63,471 bases of DNA from Vicinamibacteria bacterium (GTDB taxonomy: Bacteria > Acidobacteriota > Vicinamibacteria > Fen-336). This document shows positions 51,100 through 60,920 of this stretch, one piece after another. The position numbers and the translations under genes are program-made. Location of the stretch: NCBI GenBank assembly GCA_016934575.1, contig JAFGSN010000107.1, positions 1 through 63,471 of the forward strand, written 5' to 3'. Under the pieces are notes generated by a model that was not told where the DNA came from, ran no database searches, and saw only the letters and a program-made list of their open reading frames with translations. Numbering within the stretch: position 1 is the stretch's first letter; each line of letters begins with the position of its first letter.

Positions 51100-52926
51100 A
51101 TGAAACTGCATCCGATCGACGTCGGCGTGATCGTCGTCTACTTCATGGCGATGCTGGCCATCGGCGTCGCCGTCATGAAGCGGGCCTCGAAAAGCATGGA
51201 CAGTTATTTTCTGGCGGGGAACAAGCTTCCCTGGTGGATCCTGGGCGTCTCCAACGCCTCGGCCATGTGGGACATCACGGGCACGATGTGGCTTGTATAC
51301 AACCTTTTTGTTTACGGTCTCAAGGGAACGTGGCTTCCCTGGCTCTGGCCGACGTTCAATCAGGTCATCCTGATGATCTACTTGGCGTCCTGGGTGCGAC
51401 GCTCGGGCGTGCTCACGGGCGCCGAATGGATCACGACGCGCTTCGGGGCGGGGCGGGGCGGAGAGCTGTCACGGGTCATCATCGTGATCTTCGCGCTCGT
51501 CAGCGTGGTGGGATTCGTCGCCTACGATTTCGCGGGCATGGGCAAGTTTTCCAAGACCTTTCTGCCCTGGGACCTTTCGCCGAACACCTATGCCGTGATC
51601 GTCATGAGCATCACGGCGATCTACGTTCTCCTGGGAGGCATGATCAGCGTGGTCATCACCGATCTGGCGCAGTTCATCATCATGGCGCTGTGCGCGGTGA
51701 TCGTGGCCGGGATCGCAATGGTCAGGGTCTCGGGGGCCGAGGCTGCCGCGCTTCTGCCCGCCGGGTGGGAAAACATCTCCTTCGGTTGGAAGATGGACCT
51801 GGACTGGTCGCATCTCATCCCCGCTCTCACGCAGAACATGGTCGACGACGGTTATGGCTGGTTCGGGCTCTTCTTCGTCGCGATGCTCCTGAAAGGCGTC
51901 TTCATCAGCATCGCCGGACCGGCGCCGAACTACGACATGCAGCGCGTGTTGGCCGCCAGGACTCCGCGCGAGGCCAGCTTCATGAGCGCCGTCGTCTCGG
52001 CGGCGCTTTTTCCGCGCTGGATTCTCGTTGCCGGCATCACTCTTCTCGGCGTCAAGTTCCTGAGCCCGCACTTCGCCGCCCAGGCCGGCAAGGTCGACTT
52101 CGAGATGGTCCTTCCGTACGTCATCAGTCATTTCATTCCAGTTGGAGTGATTGGATTGCTGCTGGCCGGACTGCTGGCCGCCTTCATGTCGACGTTCTCG
52201 GCCACGCTTAATGCCGGCGGCGCCTACCTGGTGAACGATCTCTACAAGCGTTACGTCAAGAAGGACGCTTCGGCGAAGCACTACGTCGTCGCGAGTTACG
52301 TGGCGCAAGCGGCCATCCTGGTCCTGGGCTTCGGGTTTGGACTCATGGCGTCCTCCGTCAATCAGGCGACGCAGTGGATCGTTAATTACTTGTGGGGCGG
52401 GTACACGGCGGCCAACGTGCTCAAGTGGCACTGGCACCGCTTCAACGGCTTCGGATATTTCTGGGGCATGATGGTCGGCCTGGGCGCGGTGGCGGTCGTG
52501 CCGCTTCTCGTGCCGCAGTCCGGGCTTGGTTCGCTGGGTGGATTTGCGATCATCTTCGTTGCTTCGCTCTTCGGGTGCGTCCTTGGCAGTCTGTTGACTG
52601 CGCCCGAGGATGACGAGATTCTCAAGAAGTTCTACAAGCAAGTTCGTCCCTGGGGTTTCTGGGGTCCCATCCACGAGCTCGTCGTCAAAGAGGATCCAAA
52701 GTTCGAACGCAACAAGAGTTTTCCGCGTGACATGCTGAACTGCGGCGTCGCCATACTCTGGCAGATCCCTCTGTGCGTCATCCCCATCTACGCGGTGTTC
52801 CGCGACTGGGAGGCGCTGTGGATTTCGATCGGCGTGTTCCTCGTCGCGAGCTTCGTCCTCAAGCGCAACTGGCTCGACAAGCTTGGCCGTGAAGACGCTC
52901 TGGCTGTCGCGCGCCCAGGCGCCTGA
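51100..52926 (+). CDS. sodium:solute symporter (SSF family), sugar-type
   Basis: The 608-residue protein has about 13-14 membrane helices and the SSF signature: SMDSYFLAGNKLPWWILG in helix 1/2, the YVLLGGMISVVITDLAQF segment in helix 5/6, and GLLLAGLLAAFMSTFSATLN with the Na-site Ser/Thr residues. Such transporters take up sugars, amino acids or other solutes with Na+. It follows the LacI gene and precedes a GPH permease, so sugar transport is likely. GGAGAGG lies near the ATG at 51100. Substrate unknown. Confidence 0.93.
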   Translation: MKLHPIDVGVIVVYFMAMLAIGVAVMKRASKSMDSYFLAGNKLPWWILGVSNASAMWDITGTMWLVYNLFVYGLKGTWLPWLWPTFNQVILMIYLASWVRRSGVLTGAEWITTRFGAGRGGELSRVIIVIFALVSVVGFVAYDFAGMGKFSKTFLPWDLSPNTYAVIVMSITAIYVLLGGMISVVITDLAQFIIMALCAVIVAGIAMVRVSGAEAAALLPAGWENISFGWKMDLDWSHLIPALTQNMVDDGYGWFGLFFVAMLLKGVFISIAGPAPNYDMQRVLAARTPREASFMSAVVSAALFPRWILVAGITLLGVKFLSPHFAAQAGKVDFEMVLPYVISHFIPVGVIGLLLAGLLAAFMSTFSATLNAGGAYLVNDLYKRYVKKDASAKHYVVASYVAQAAILVLGFGFGLMASSVNQATQWIVNYLWGGYTAANVLKWHWHRFNGFGYFWGMMVGLGAVAVVPLLVPQSGLGSLGGFAIIFVASLFGCVLGSLLTAPEDDEILKKFYKQVRPWGFWGPIHELVVKEDPKFERNKSFPRDMLNCGVAILWQIPLCVIPIYAVFRDWEALWISIGVFLVASFVLKRNWLDKLGREDALAVARPGA

Positions 52927-53100
52927 GCGACGCGGCCGGGCGTGACGCGCCAGCGTCCAGGTTTGACGGTCCTCCGTGGTCGGTGATAGTGTTCATTCGC
53001 TCAAATCAAGGCCATTGAATGTCAAGCAGTTACGATCGAGCGGGCCGGACGCTGAATTCGCCTTCGAAAGAACGACGCCGTCGATTGTGGGCGTCGTCGT

Positions 53101-54498
53101 ATGCGTGAGAAAGATGAGCGACTTATGAGTGAAAGTCCGTCGGGCAAGATCAAGATCGCGGAGAAGATCGGATACGCCGTGGGAGACACGGCATCGTGCC
53201 TCTATTTCCAGACGATGCAGATGTTCCTCATGTATTTCTACACGGACACGTTCGGCATCTCGGCCGCCGCGGTCGGCACGATGCTGTTGGTCACTCGGAT
53301 TTGGGACACCGCCAACGATCCTCTCATGGGCATGATCGCCGACCGCACGAGCACGCGTTTCGGCAAGTTCCGTCCCTGGATTCTCTGGATGATCGCCCCC
53401 TACGCCATCGTCGGCGTGCTGACGTTCGTGACGCCGAATCTCAGCCTGGCCGGAAAACTGATCTACGCCTATATCACCTACGCCTTGCTGACCATGGCGT
53501 ACACCGCGATCAACATTCCGTACGGCGCGTTGCTCGGCGTCATGACGGCCAACGGCGATGAGCGCACGCAGCTTTCCAGCTTTCGTTTTCTCGGCGCTTT
53601 CAGCGGTAACCTGATCGTCCAGGGCACGCTGATTCTCCTCGTCGAAAAGCTCGGCCGCGGCAATGACCAGTTGGGTTACCCGTTGGCCATCGGCGTCTTT
53701 GCTCTCGTCGCGTCCGGTCTCTGGTTCTTCACGTTCTCATCGACGAAAGAGCGTATTCAACCGCCCAGGAATCAGAAAACGAGCGTATCGCGGGATCTGA
53801 ACGATCTTCTGCATAACCGTCCCTGGTTGGTTCTGTGTCTGATGGGCGTTCTCACGCTTGTCTGGGTCTCGCTGCGAAACGGCGCCATGATGTATTACTT
53901 CGACTACTACGTCGGCGACCGGAGCAAGGCCGCGATTTTCATGGTCGCCGGAACGATCTGCAGCCTCATCGGCGTCTCGTTGACGACGTTCGTGACGAGG
54001 GCGCTTGGAGGAAAGAAGAAAGCGTTCATCATTCTCTCGGCCGCCAATGCGGCCCTGACCGCCGTCTTTTTCATCGCCCGACCGACGGATTTCGTGTTGA
54101 TGTACGCCTCGCATCTTGTCGGATCATTGAGCAGCGGTCCGCTGATGCCCTTGACCTGGTCGATGTACGCGGACACGGCCGACTACGGCGAATGGAAGTT
54201 CGGCCGGCGCGCGACGGGGCTGGTCTTCTCCGCGGCCACTTTCAGTCAGAAGATGGGATGGACGATCGGCGGCGCGGCGGCCGGTTGGGTGCTGGCCTTT
54301 TTCCAGTATCAACCCAACATGCCGCAGACCGAGTTCACGCTGGTCGGCATTCGCCTCATGATGAGCATCCTGCCGGCCATTGGGAGCTCGCTGGTATGCG
54401 TCGCGGCCTTGTTCTACAACTTGACCGAGAAAAATCTCGAACAAATCGAGACGGATCTGGCGTCACGACGTCGCGCTGCGGCGGCGTCCAGTCAATAA
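53101..54498 (+). CDS. GPH-family sugar:cation symporter (MelB-like MFS)
   Basis: The 465-residue protein has 12 membrane helices and matches the glycoside-pentoside-hexuronide (GPH) family: IAEKIGYAVGDTASCLYFQ, WDTANDPLMGMIADRTSTRFGK split over the helix 2-3 loop, and TWSMYADTADYGEWKFGRR. These import disaccharides or hexosides with Na+ or H+. It is the third permease of the locus. The start is ATG 53101, with ATG 53125 as an alternative. A short repeat-like run starts right after the stop. It fits uptake of mannobiose, cellobiose or related products. Confidence 0.93.
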   Translation: MREKDERLMSESPSGKIKIAEKIGYAVGDTASCLYFQTMQMFLMYFYTDTFGISAAAVGTMLLVTRIWDTANDPLMGMIADRTSTRFGKFRPWILWMIAPYAIVGVLTFVTPNLSLAGKLIYAYITYALLTMAYTAINIPYGALLGVMTANGDERTQLSSFRFLGAFSGNLIVQGTLILLVEKLGRGNDQLGYPLAIGVFALVASGLWFFTFSSTKERIQPPRNQKTSVSRDLNDLLHNRPWLVLCLMGVLTLVWVSLRNGAMMYYFDYYVGDRSKAAIFMVAGTICSLIGVSLTTFVTRALGGKKKAFIILSAANAALTAVFFIARPTDFVLMYASHLVGSLSSGPLMPLTWSMYADTADYGEWKFGRRATGLVFSAATFSQKMGWTIGGAAAGWVLAFFQYQPNMPQTEFTLVGIRLMMSILPAIGSSLVCVAALFYNLTEKNLEQIETDLASRRRAAAASSQ

Positions 54499-54592
54499 CG
54501 CAAGGACGCCAAGGACGCCGCGGGACAAGATCCGACCGGGAGCGTTCATTCTTGTATGGAATCTGTGCTTGTTCCGTTTGCAGTGCCGGTCG

Positions 54593-57004
54593 TCATCCCA
54601 GCTCGACGTCGACTTCGTGCTCGGCGTCCTTTTCGAACGCCGGAACGACGTTTCCTTCGAGCCAGTTCCCGTCGATTCGAAGCGCGCGGACGCCACGGCA
54701 TACGTGGGACGGATTTCGGATCGTGATGCGGTACGTGGCGCCGCGAAAAACGCGTTTGACCTTGAAGCCGTCCCAGGCCGAGGGAATGCATGGATCCACG
54801 CGCAGGCCGCCATGCTCGGGTCGCACGCCAAGGATGTGTTGGGTTCCCGCGACGTACATCCAGGCGGCCGTGCCGGTGAGCCAGCTATTGCGCGCCAGCC
54901 CGAACTGCGGGTGCTCGTCGCCGGCGACGTTCTGGCAATAAACGAAGGGTTCGCACTGGTATTCGTCGATACGTTCGTTTTTGGCCGCTGGATTGATCTG
55001 GCGGTAATACTCATATGCCCGCTCGCCGTTTCCCAGGATCGTCTCGGCGATGATCGCCCAGGGGTTGGCGTGCAGGAAAATACCGCAGTTCTCCTTGGCG
55101 CCCGGCGGAAAAGTGGTGATGCCGCCCTTGCGCGGATCGTAGCCGTTGAATCCTGGCGTGCTGAGCTTGATGCCCTTGGGCGTGTTCAATCTTCCGTAGA
55201 CGGCCGCCATTGAAACGCGCGCGCGCTCGGGCGTGGCAAAGCCCGAAATCACCGGCCAAGACTGTCCGTTGACGTAGATCTGGCTTTGGTTGTTGCTATG
55301 CGAGCCGAGAGGCGTCCCTTCGGCGTCGAAGTAGCGGACGTACCATTCGCCGTCCCAGGCGTGCTTGTTGACGGACGCGCGCATGCTTTCGTAGCTTGCC
55401 TGCAAAAGCTCCGCGGTCGCGTCATCGCCGCGATATCGGCATAGGGAGATCAGCTCGCAGAGCGCCTTGCCGTAGAGGTTGGCGGTGAAGAGCGATTCGG
55501 CGCCGGCCGGCAGATTCGTCGGGTCGTTCCAGTCGGCAAAGCCGAGAAGCGGCAGCCCGTGCGCGCCGACGTCGCCCCTCGTGAAGTGGATGGCGCGGGA
55601 GAGATGATCGATCACGGTTCCGGACTCGAGCGGGCGGCCATCCCGGTCTTTCTCGTAGTATGGGATCGTCTCCTCGAGGAATGCGAAATCGCCGGTCTCC
55701 TTGAGATACGCGCAGACCGCCAGCACGCTCCAGAGATGGTCGTCGCTGTAGTACTGCGGTCGATTGGGGATGTCGGCCGCGTCGCCCACCGACGCCTCGA
55801 GGCTCAACGGATTGAACTGGTGCATGGCCGAGCCGTTGCGCTTCTGGACGGCGAGCAGTTTCTTGAGGAGCTCCTTGGCTCGCTCGGGCGCGCTCGGGAG
55901 CACGCCCAGAACATCCTGCGAGCTGTCGCGAAAGCCGATGCCGCGCGAGCCGTAACCGGGCTGATAGATCGAGAGGTAACGCGACCAGTTGAGCGTGATG
56001 AAGCACTGGCGCGGATTGTGAACGTTGAGCATGTGGTCGAGGTCGGGATCCGGGGTGGTTGCGTTCTGTTTCTCGAGATAATCGTCCCAGAAGCGGCCGA
56101 TTTCTTGAAACGCCTGATCGGCGCGCGCGGGATTCCAGTAATCACGGATGCCGGCGATCCCATTCCGAATGCTCTCGCATTGGCCGAGTTGCGTCACGAC
56201 GCGGCGGTTTTCGCCGGGTGACAGAGTCCCGAGGCGGAGCATCAAGGCTCCGACGTTGTCGCCGCGGCGCGCTTCGTTGTCGCCCAGCTCCGGCGCGCCG
56301 AGGGAGAGCGGGGCCGCCCATGTGCCGTATTCGTTGTCTCCCAAGAATCGCGGTCGTTCGGTCTCGAAGGAAGAGGCCGGCCAGCTTGCGGTAAGAAAAT
56401 TGACGCTCGTATCACGGTGCATGAAGGCGTATTGAGCGAGAATCTTGCGCCCGTCCTCATAGTGGTGCGCGCGGCTCTGCATTGTCTGCGGCACCCAGTC
56501 GGCGTTGGTGAACTGAAGAGTCGCGAGGAAATGACTGTACTCGACCACCGGGACAAGATCGATCTCCCGCGGATGATCGGCGAGGTTCGTCAGGCGTATG
56601 TCGTGAATCAGGCGCTCGTCGTCGACCGGGACGAAGACCGTGATCTCGGAGCGGATCCCGTGAAATTCCGTGATCCAGCGCGAAAAGCCGAGGCCAACGT
56701 GGCATTCGAAGCGATCATAGGGATCGAGCGTCGGCACGAAAAAGGGCGAGAAGACGCGATAGCCGTCGTTTTGCTTCATGCGTACGTAGAGCGTCGAACC
56801 CCGAAACTCGGAGGCGGGAAGAATGCCGATGTAGCGTGTGATGCGGTTTGTCGCGGGATCGCCCTTGCAGATCATGGCGCCGCCCGTGTGATCGACGAAG
56901 CCGCCGAAGGCCAACGTGCCCACATAGTTGATCCACTTCACCGGAGTGCGCGGGTTGGTGATCACGTACTCCTTGTGCGCGTCGTCGAAGTGACCGTAGA
57001 TCAT
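54593..57004 (-). CDS. GH94 phosphorylase, divergent subgroup
   Basis: The 803-residue protein starts at ATG 57004 with AAGGAG ten bases upstream; ATG 57013 is too close to that site. It has the family opening IYGHFDDAHKEYVITNPRTP, GIGFRDSSQDVLGVLPSAPE and the catalytic LLGFADWNDPTNLP. The DWND acid is intact, but the residues that follow (PTN instead of CLN) differ from those of cellobiose and chitobiose phosphorylases, so acceptor specificity probably differs. The subgroup was not identified; laminaribiose or cello-type substrates are possibilities. It is divergent from the cellobiose phosphorylase at 57247, with the operator-like palindrome between them. Cytosolic. Confidence 0.88.
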   Translation of the reverse strand: MIYGHFDDAHKEYVITNPRTPVKWINYVGTLAFGGFVDHTGGAMICKGDPATNRITRYIGILPASEFRGSTLYVRMKQNDGYRVFSPFFVPTLDPYDRFECHVGLGFSRWITEFHGIRSEITVFVPVDDERLIHDIRLTNLADHPREIDLVPVVEYSHFLATLQFTNADWVPQTMQSRAHHYEDGRKILAQYAFMHRDTSVNFLTASWPASSFETERPRFLGDNEYGTWAAPLSLGAPELGDNEARRGDNVGALMLRLGTLSPGENRRVVTQLGQCESIRNGIAGIRDYWNPARADQAFQEIGRFWDDYLEKQNATTPDPDLDHMLNVHNPRQCFITLNWSRYLSIYQPGYGSRGIGFRDSSQDVLGVLPSAPERAKELLKKLLAVQKRNGSAMHQFNPLSLEASVGDAADIPNRPQYYSDDHLWSVLAVCAYLKETGDFAFLEETIPYYEKDRDGRPLESGTVIDHLSRAIHFTRGDVGAHGLPLLGFADWNDPTNLPAGAESLFTANLYGKALCELISLCRYRGDDATAELLQASYESMRASVNKHAWDGEWYVRYFDAEGTPLGSHSNNQSQIYVNGQSWPVISGFATPERARVSMAAVYGRLNTPKGIKLSTPGFNGYDPRKGGITTFPPGAKENCGIFLHANPWAIIAETILGNGERAYEYYRQINPAAKNERIDEYQCEPFVYCQNVAGDEHPQFGLARNSWLTGTAAWMYVAGTQHILGVRPEHGGLRVDPCIPSAWDGFKVKRVFRGATYRITIRNPSHVCRGVRALRIDGNWLEGNVVPAFEKDAEHEVDVELG

Positions 57005-57090
57005 CGCTCTCATGCTCCTTGCGGTTCTTTTAAGGCGCTCTCGCCCGGAAATGATGTCATGCATGCGGCGTATGAATTCATCACGCGAGT

Positions 57091-57096
57091 ATTGTA
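57091..57096 (-). promoter_or_regulatory. -10 element for the divergent GH94 gene
   Basis: TACAAT on the minus strand lies 87 bases upstream of ATG 57004 (5/6 match). No -35 box is present 17 bases away. The CG-centred palindrome at 57121-57134 lies just upstream, where an activator or repressor would control this promoter. Confidence 0.35.
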
Positions 57097-57120
57097 GTCG
57101 GTTCGGTCGGCGGCGGAGAT

Positions 57121-57134
57121 TGAAAGCGTTTTCA
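57121..57134. promoter_or_regulatory. LacI/CcpA-type operator between divergent GH94 genes
   Basis: TGAAAGCGTTTTCA is a near-perfect palindrome with the central CG of LacI/GalR-family sites and fits the catabolite-type consensus TGWAARCGYTWWCA at every position. It lies 117 bases upstream of one GH94 gene and 113 bases upstream of the other. The LacI-family gene at 49946 is the obvious candidate regulator. This is a pattern match only. Confidence 0.65.
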
Positions 57135-57246
57135 GCGCAGTTTCACGGGATTCGTCCGGCGATAAACGGGGACGCGCGCGGCGAAGCGCGTCTTGATCGT
57201 GATAATCTTCACGGACGTTCGTCGCACGAACAGGAGGAGCGCGAAC

Positions 57247-59673
57247 ATGCGATTTGGACGGTTCGACGATGAGATGCGCGAATACGTGATCACGACGCCG
57301 ATGACGCCGTATCCGTGGATCAATTATCTCGGCTGCGAGAGATTTTTCTCGCTGATCTCGCATCTTGCGGGCGGATACTGTTTCCATCAGGATGCGCGCC
57401 TGCGCCGAATCACGCGCTATCGCTATAACAACGTCCCGATCGACGCCGGAGGGCGCTACTTCTACATCCGTGAAGGCGATGATTTCTGGAATCCGAGCTT
57501 CATGCCCGCCAAGCGCGCGCTGGATCGGTTCGAGTGCCGTCATGGTCTGGGATACACGAAGATCGTCGGGCGACGATCGGATCTCGAGGCCGAATCGCTT
57601 TTTCTGGTGCCACTGGGCGTCGACGCTGAGGTGCAGCGCCTGCGGTTGCGCAACCTCGCGCGCCGGCCGCGGGAGCTGCGCGTTTTTTCATTCGTCGAGT
57701 TCTGTCTGTGGAACGCCTATGACGACATGACGAATTTCCAGCGTAACTTTTCGACCGGCGAGGTCGAGGTCGAAGGCCGCGTCATTTATCACAAGACCGA
57801 GTATCGCGAGCGCCGAGATCACTATGCGTTCTACGGCGTGAACGCCGACCTGGAGGGTTTCGACACCGATCGGGAGTCGTTTTTGGGCATGTACAACGGT
57901 TTTCACGAGCCGGAGGCCGTCATTGAAGGCCGCGCGCGCAACTCGATCGCCAGCGGTTGGGCGCCGATCGGCTCGCACTGTGTCTCGTTGCGCCTGGAGC
58001 CGGGCGAGGAGCGGACGTTCGTCTTCGTCCTGGGCTACGTGGAGAATCCGCCGGACGGCAAATGGGAACGGCCGGGCGTGATCGAAAAAGAGCCGGCGCG
58101 CCGCGTCCTGGCGCGCTTCGCCGACTGCGCGCGGGTCGATCAGGCGATGGCGGATCTCCGCGCCTATTGGGACGAACTGCTCTCGGTCTATCGCGTCGAG
58201 TCGCCCGATGAACGTCTGGACCGCATGGTGAACGCCTGGAATCCCTATCAGTGCATGGTCACGTTCAATATCTCGCGCAGCGCCTCGTATTTCGAGAGCG
58301 GCATCGGGCGCGGCATGGGATTTCGCGACTCGAACCAGGATTTGCTCGGTTTCGTTCACCTCGTGCCCGCGCGTGCGAGGGAGAGAATTCTCGACATCGC
58401 GGCCACTCAATTCCCGGACGGAAGCGCCTATCACCAGTATCAGCCGCTCACGAAGCGCGGCAACAACGAGGTCGGCTCCGGTTTCAACGACGACCCGCTG
58501 TGGCTGATCCAGGGCGTTGCGGCCTACGTCAAGGAGACCGGCGACTTCGAGATCTTGAGGGCGGAGGTTCCGTTCGACAACGACCCGGCGAACGTCGCCA
58601 CGCTGTTCGAGCACCTCAAGCGCTCCTTCATGCATGTGCCGAGAAACCTCGGTCCGCACGGCCTGCCGCTCATCGGACGCGCCGACTGGAACGATTGCCT
58701 GAATCTCAACTGCTTTTCCGAGACTCCCGACGAGTCCTATCAGACGACCGCGAACCGCGAAGGCCGAACGGCCGAGTCGGTTTTCATCGCCGGATTGTTT
58801 CTGTTCGTGACGCCGGATTACGTCGCGTTGGCCGAGCGTCTGGGCTTTTCGGACGAAGCCCAGGCGGCTCGCGATCACGCGCAACGCATGCGCGCGGCGT
58901 TGATCACGCACGGCTGGGACGGCGAGTGGTTTTTGCGCGCCTACGACTTCTTCGGTCGCAAGGTCGGCAGTCGCGAGAACGACGAGGGGCAGATCTTCAT
59001 CGAGCCGCAGGGTTATTGCGTCATGGCCGGCGTGGGCGTCGATGATGGACGCGCACGAAAAGCGTTGGACTCGGTCAAGCGGCGTCTCGATACGCCCTGG
59101 GGAATCGTGGTGCACAATCCGGCGTACACCAAGTATCGCGTCGAGCTCGGCGAGATCTCCTCATATCCGCCGGGTTACAAGGAGAATGCCGGGGTGTTCT
59201 GCCACAACAATCCATGGATCATGATCGCGGAGACCATGATCGGACGCGGGGATCGCGCTTTCGAGTACTACAAGAAGATCACGCCGTCATATCTGGAAGA
59301 CATGAGCGAGATCCATCGCACCGAGCCTTATGCTTATTCGCAGATGATCGCAGGCAAGGACGCGGCGCGCAAGGGTGAGGCCAAGAACTCGTGGCTCACC
59401 GGAACCGCGGCCTGGAACTTCGTCGCCATCACGCAGTACATGCTCGGCGTTCGTCCGGAGCTGGATGGTTTGCGGGTGGAGCCGCGTATCGATCGGGAGA
59501 TCGCCGAATTCACCGTCACGCGCAAGTGTCGTGGCGCCGTTTATCGCATACGCGTGAAGAACGGCGGCGGCGCCGGTCCGGCACGCCTTCAGGTGAACGG
59601 CCGTCCGATATCGGGCACTCTGGTCCCGTACGCATCCCCAGGAGAGACGATCGAGATCGATTGCGAGGCTTGA
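57247..59673 (+). CDS. cellobiose phosphorylase (GH94)
   Basis: The 808-residue enzyme agrees with characterised cellobiose phosphorylases over its length: [112 protein letters not shown] and [18 protein letters not shown] with the catalytic Asp483. It converts cellobiose and phosphate to alpha-glucose-1-phosphate and glucose. ATG 57247 has AGGAGGAG about seven bases upstream; a start at 57193 would add 18 residues. It is divergent to the other GH94 gene and its stop is 20 bases before the chorismatase-like gene. Cytosolic. Confidence 0.97.
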   Translation: MRFGRFDDEMREYVITTPMTPYPWINYLGCERFFSLISHLAGGYCFHQDARLRRITRYRYNNVPIDAGGRYFYIREGDDFWNPSFMPAKRALDRFECRHGLGYTKIVGRRSDLEAESLFLVPLGVDAEVQRLRLRNLARRPRELRVFSFVEFCLWNAYDDMTNFQRNFSTGEVEVEGRVIYHKTEYRERRDHYAFYGVNADLEGFDTDRESFLGMYNGFHEPEAVIEGRARNSIASGWAPIGSHCVSLRLEPGEERTFVFVLGYVENPPDGKWERPGVIEKEPARRVLARFADCARVDQAMADLRAYWDELLSVYRVESPDERLDRMVNAWNPYQCMVTFNISRSASYFESGIGRGMGFRDSNQDLLGFVHLVPARARERILDIAATQFPDGSAYHQYQPLTKRGNNEVGSGFNDDPLWLIQGVAAYVKETGDFEILRAEVPFDNDPANVATLFEHLKRSFMHVPRNLGPHGLPLIGRADWNDCLNLNCFSETPDESYQTTANREGRTAESVFIAGLFLFVTPDYVALAERLGFSDEAQAARDHAQRMRAALITHGWDGEWFLRAYDFFGRKVGSRENDEGQIFIEPQGYCVMAGVGVDDGRARKALDSVKRRLDTPWGIVVHNPAYTKYRVELGEISSYPPGYKENAGVFCHNNPWIMIAETMIGRGDRAFEYYKKITPSYLEDMSEIHRTEPYAYSQMIAGKDAARKGEAKNSWLTGTAAWNFVAITQYMLGVRPELDGLRVEPRIDREIAEFTVTRKCRGAVYRIRVKNGGGAGPARLQVNGRPISGTLVPYASPGETIEIDCEA

Positions 59674-59693
59674 AGCGGAGGATCAATACAAAC

Positions 59694-60833
59694 TTGTTCG
59701 TCAGTGAGCAACCGGGAGACCTTCTCTTTCTGAGCATCGCGCCTCCGAGCGCCACGGCCCTCGACGCCGAATCGTTCGCCCGGCAGGCGTACGAGCCGCT
59801 CGGGCGCCTGCTCGAGGAGCGGAACGCGGTCGTTCTAGGCGAGCGGATCTACGGAAGCCTTGCCGTGGCTCAGCGCGTGCTTGCGGCGCGCCGCGCGGCG
59901 CTGGCCGATGCCGTTGAGCGCGCGGCCGTAGCGCCGACCTACGTCGAGGGCGCTCCCGGCCGGGGCGAGGGCGTAGCGGGTTTTCACGCCATCGCCGTGA
60001 GGATGGCCGACAGCGAAGATCGCCTCATCGTAGAGGGCGGAACCGCCTGTGGCCGCATGGTGCGCGGGCGCGACGCCTGGTTTCTCGGCGTCTCTGACGC
60101 CGGTTGCCTCGCTCGTGACGGCGCGGCTCGCGCGGCGCAAGAGGAGACGCGCCGCACGTTAATCGCCGTCGAGCGTCTTCTCGACAGACTCGGTTGGTCT
60201 TTCACGCAAATCCAACGGACCTGGTTCTATCTCGATCGAATTCTCGACTGGTATGGAGATTTCAATCGAGTTCGTAACGCGACCTTCCGCCGGCTCGGCA
60301 TGCTCGGCCGTGAATCGTTGACGCCGATTCCCGCCAGCACCGGCATTCGCGGTCGAAATCTCATGGGAGGATTCTGCACCCTGGACCTCATCGCCACGGC
60401 TCCGATCGACGGACGGCGGCACGTTGCGCGTCGCCTCATGCATCAAGGGCAGAATGAAGCCACCGATTATGGCTCGGCGTTCGCGCGCGGCCGAGAGCTT
60501 TCCCTCGAAAGCTGTCGCTATGTGTTTGTTTCGGGGACGGCCTCGATCGACGAGCGTGGCGTGAGCGTATGCGTCGGCGATTTCGAGGCGCAGATGCGCC
60601 GGACGCTTGCGGCCGTGAGAAGTCTGCTGGCGACGGCGGACGCGGAGGCGAGCGACATACGTCAGGCCACGGCGTTCTTGAAGCGCCGCGAGGATCGCGA
60701 TGCATATTGCAGGATTCTCGAGGACGAGGGGCTGGCGTCGCTGCCGATCGTTTGCACGCTTGCCGATGTGTGCCGGGCCGAGCTTTTGTTTGAGCTCGAC
60801 GCCACCGCCGTTCTTCCACGACGCGCGCGCTGA
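59694..60833 (+). CDS. chorismatase-like protein with RidA-type folds
   Basis: The 379-residue protein starts at TTG 59694 with GGAGGA eleven bases upstream; no ATG or GTG fits the first conserved strand. Two similar halves are visible, the second with RLLDRLGWSFTQIQRTWFYL and VSGTASIDERGVSVCVGDFE, a RidA/YjgF-type pattern. The arrangement resembles the chorismatase FkbO/Hyg5 group, which hydrolyse chorismate to products used in secondary metabolism. Key residues cannot be checked here, so this is a fold-level call. It follows the cellobiose phosphorylase by 20 bases and is likely co-transcribed, which is an odd pairing. Confidence 0.6.
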   Translation: MFVSEQPGDLLFLSIAPPSATALDAESFARQAYEPLGRLLEERNAVVLGERIYGSLAVAQRVLAARRAALADAVERAAVAPTYVEGAPGRGEGVAGFHAIAVRMADSEDRLIVEGGTACGRMVRGRDAWFLGVSDAGCLARDGAARAAQEETRRTLIAVERLLDRLGWSFTQIQRTWFYLDRILDWYGDFNRVRNATFRRLGMLGRESLTPIPASTGIRGRNLMGGFCTLDLIATAPIDGRRHVARRLMHQGQNEATDYGSAFARGRELSLESCRYVFVSGTASIDERGVSVCVGDFEAQMRRTLAAVRSLLATADAEASDIRQATAFLKRREDRDAYCRILEDEGLASLPIVCTLADVCRAELLFELDATAVLPRRAR

Positions 60834-60920
60834 AGTCGTTCGGGACTTATCGAAATCGGCCGCCGAGTATGCTCGCCAATGAGAGACGGGCGTCTGCTGT
60901 GATAAGATCGTGCCGGTTCA

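Noticed and set aside
57688-59115. 475-codon minus-strand frame inside cellobiose phosphorylase
   Set aside because: It is the complement of the conserved GH94 core and contains no domain.
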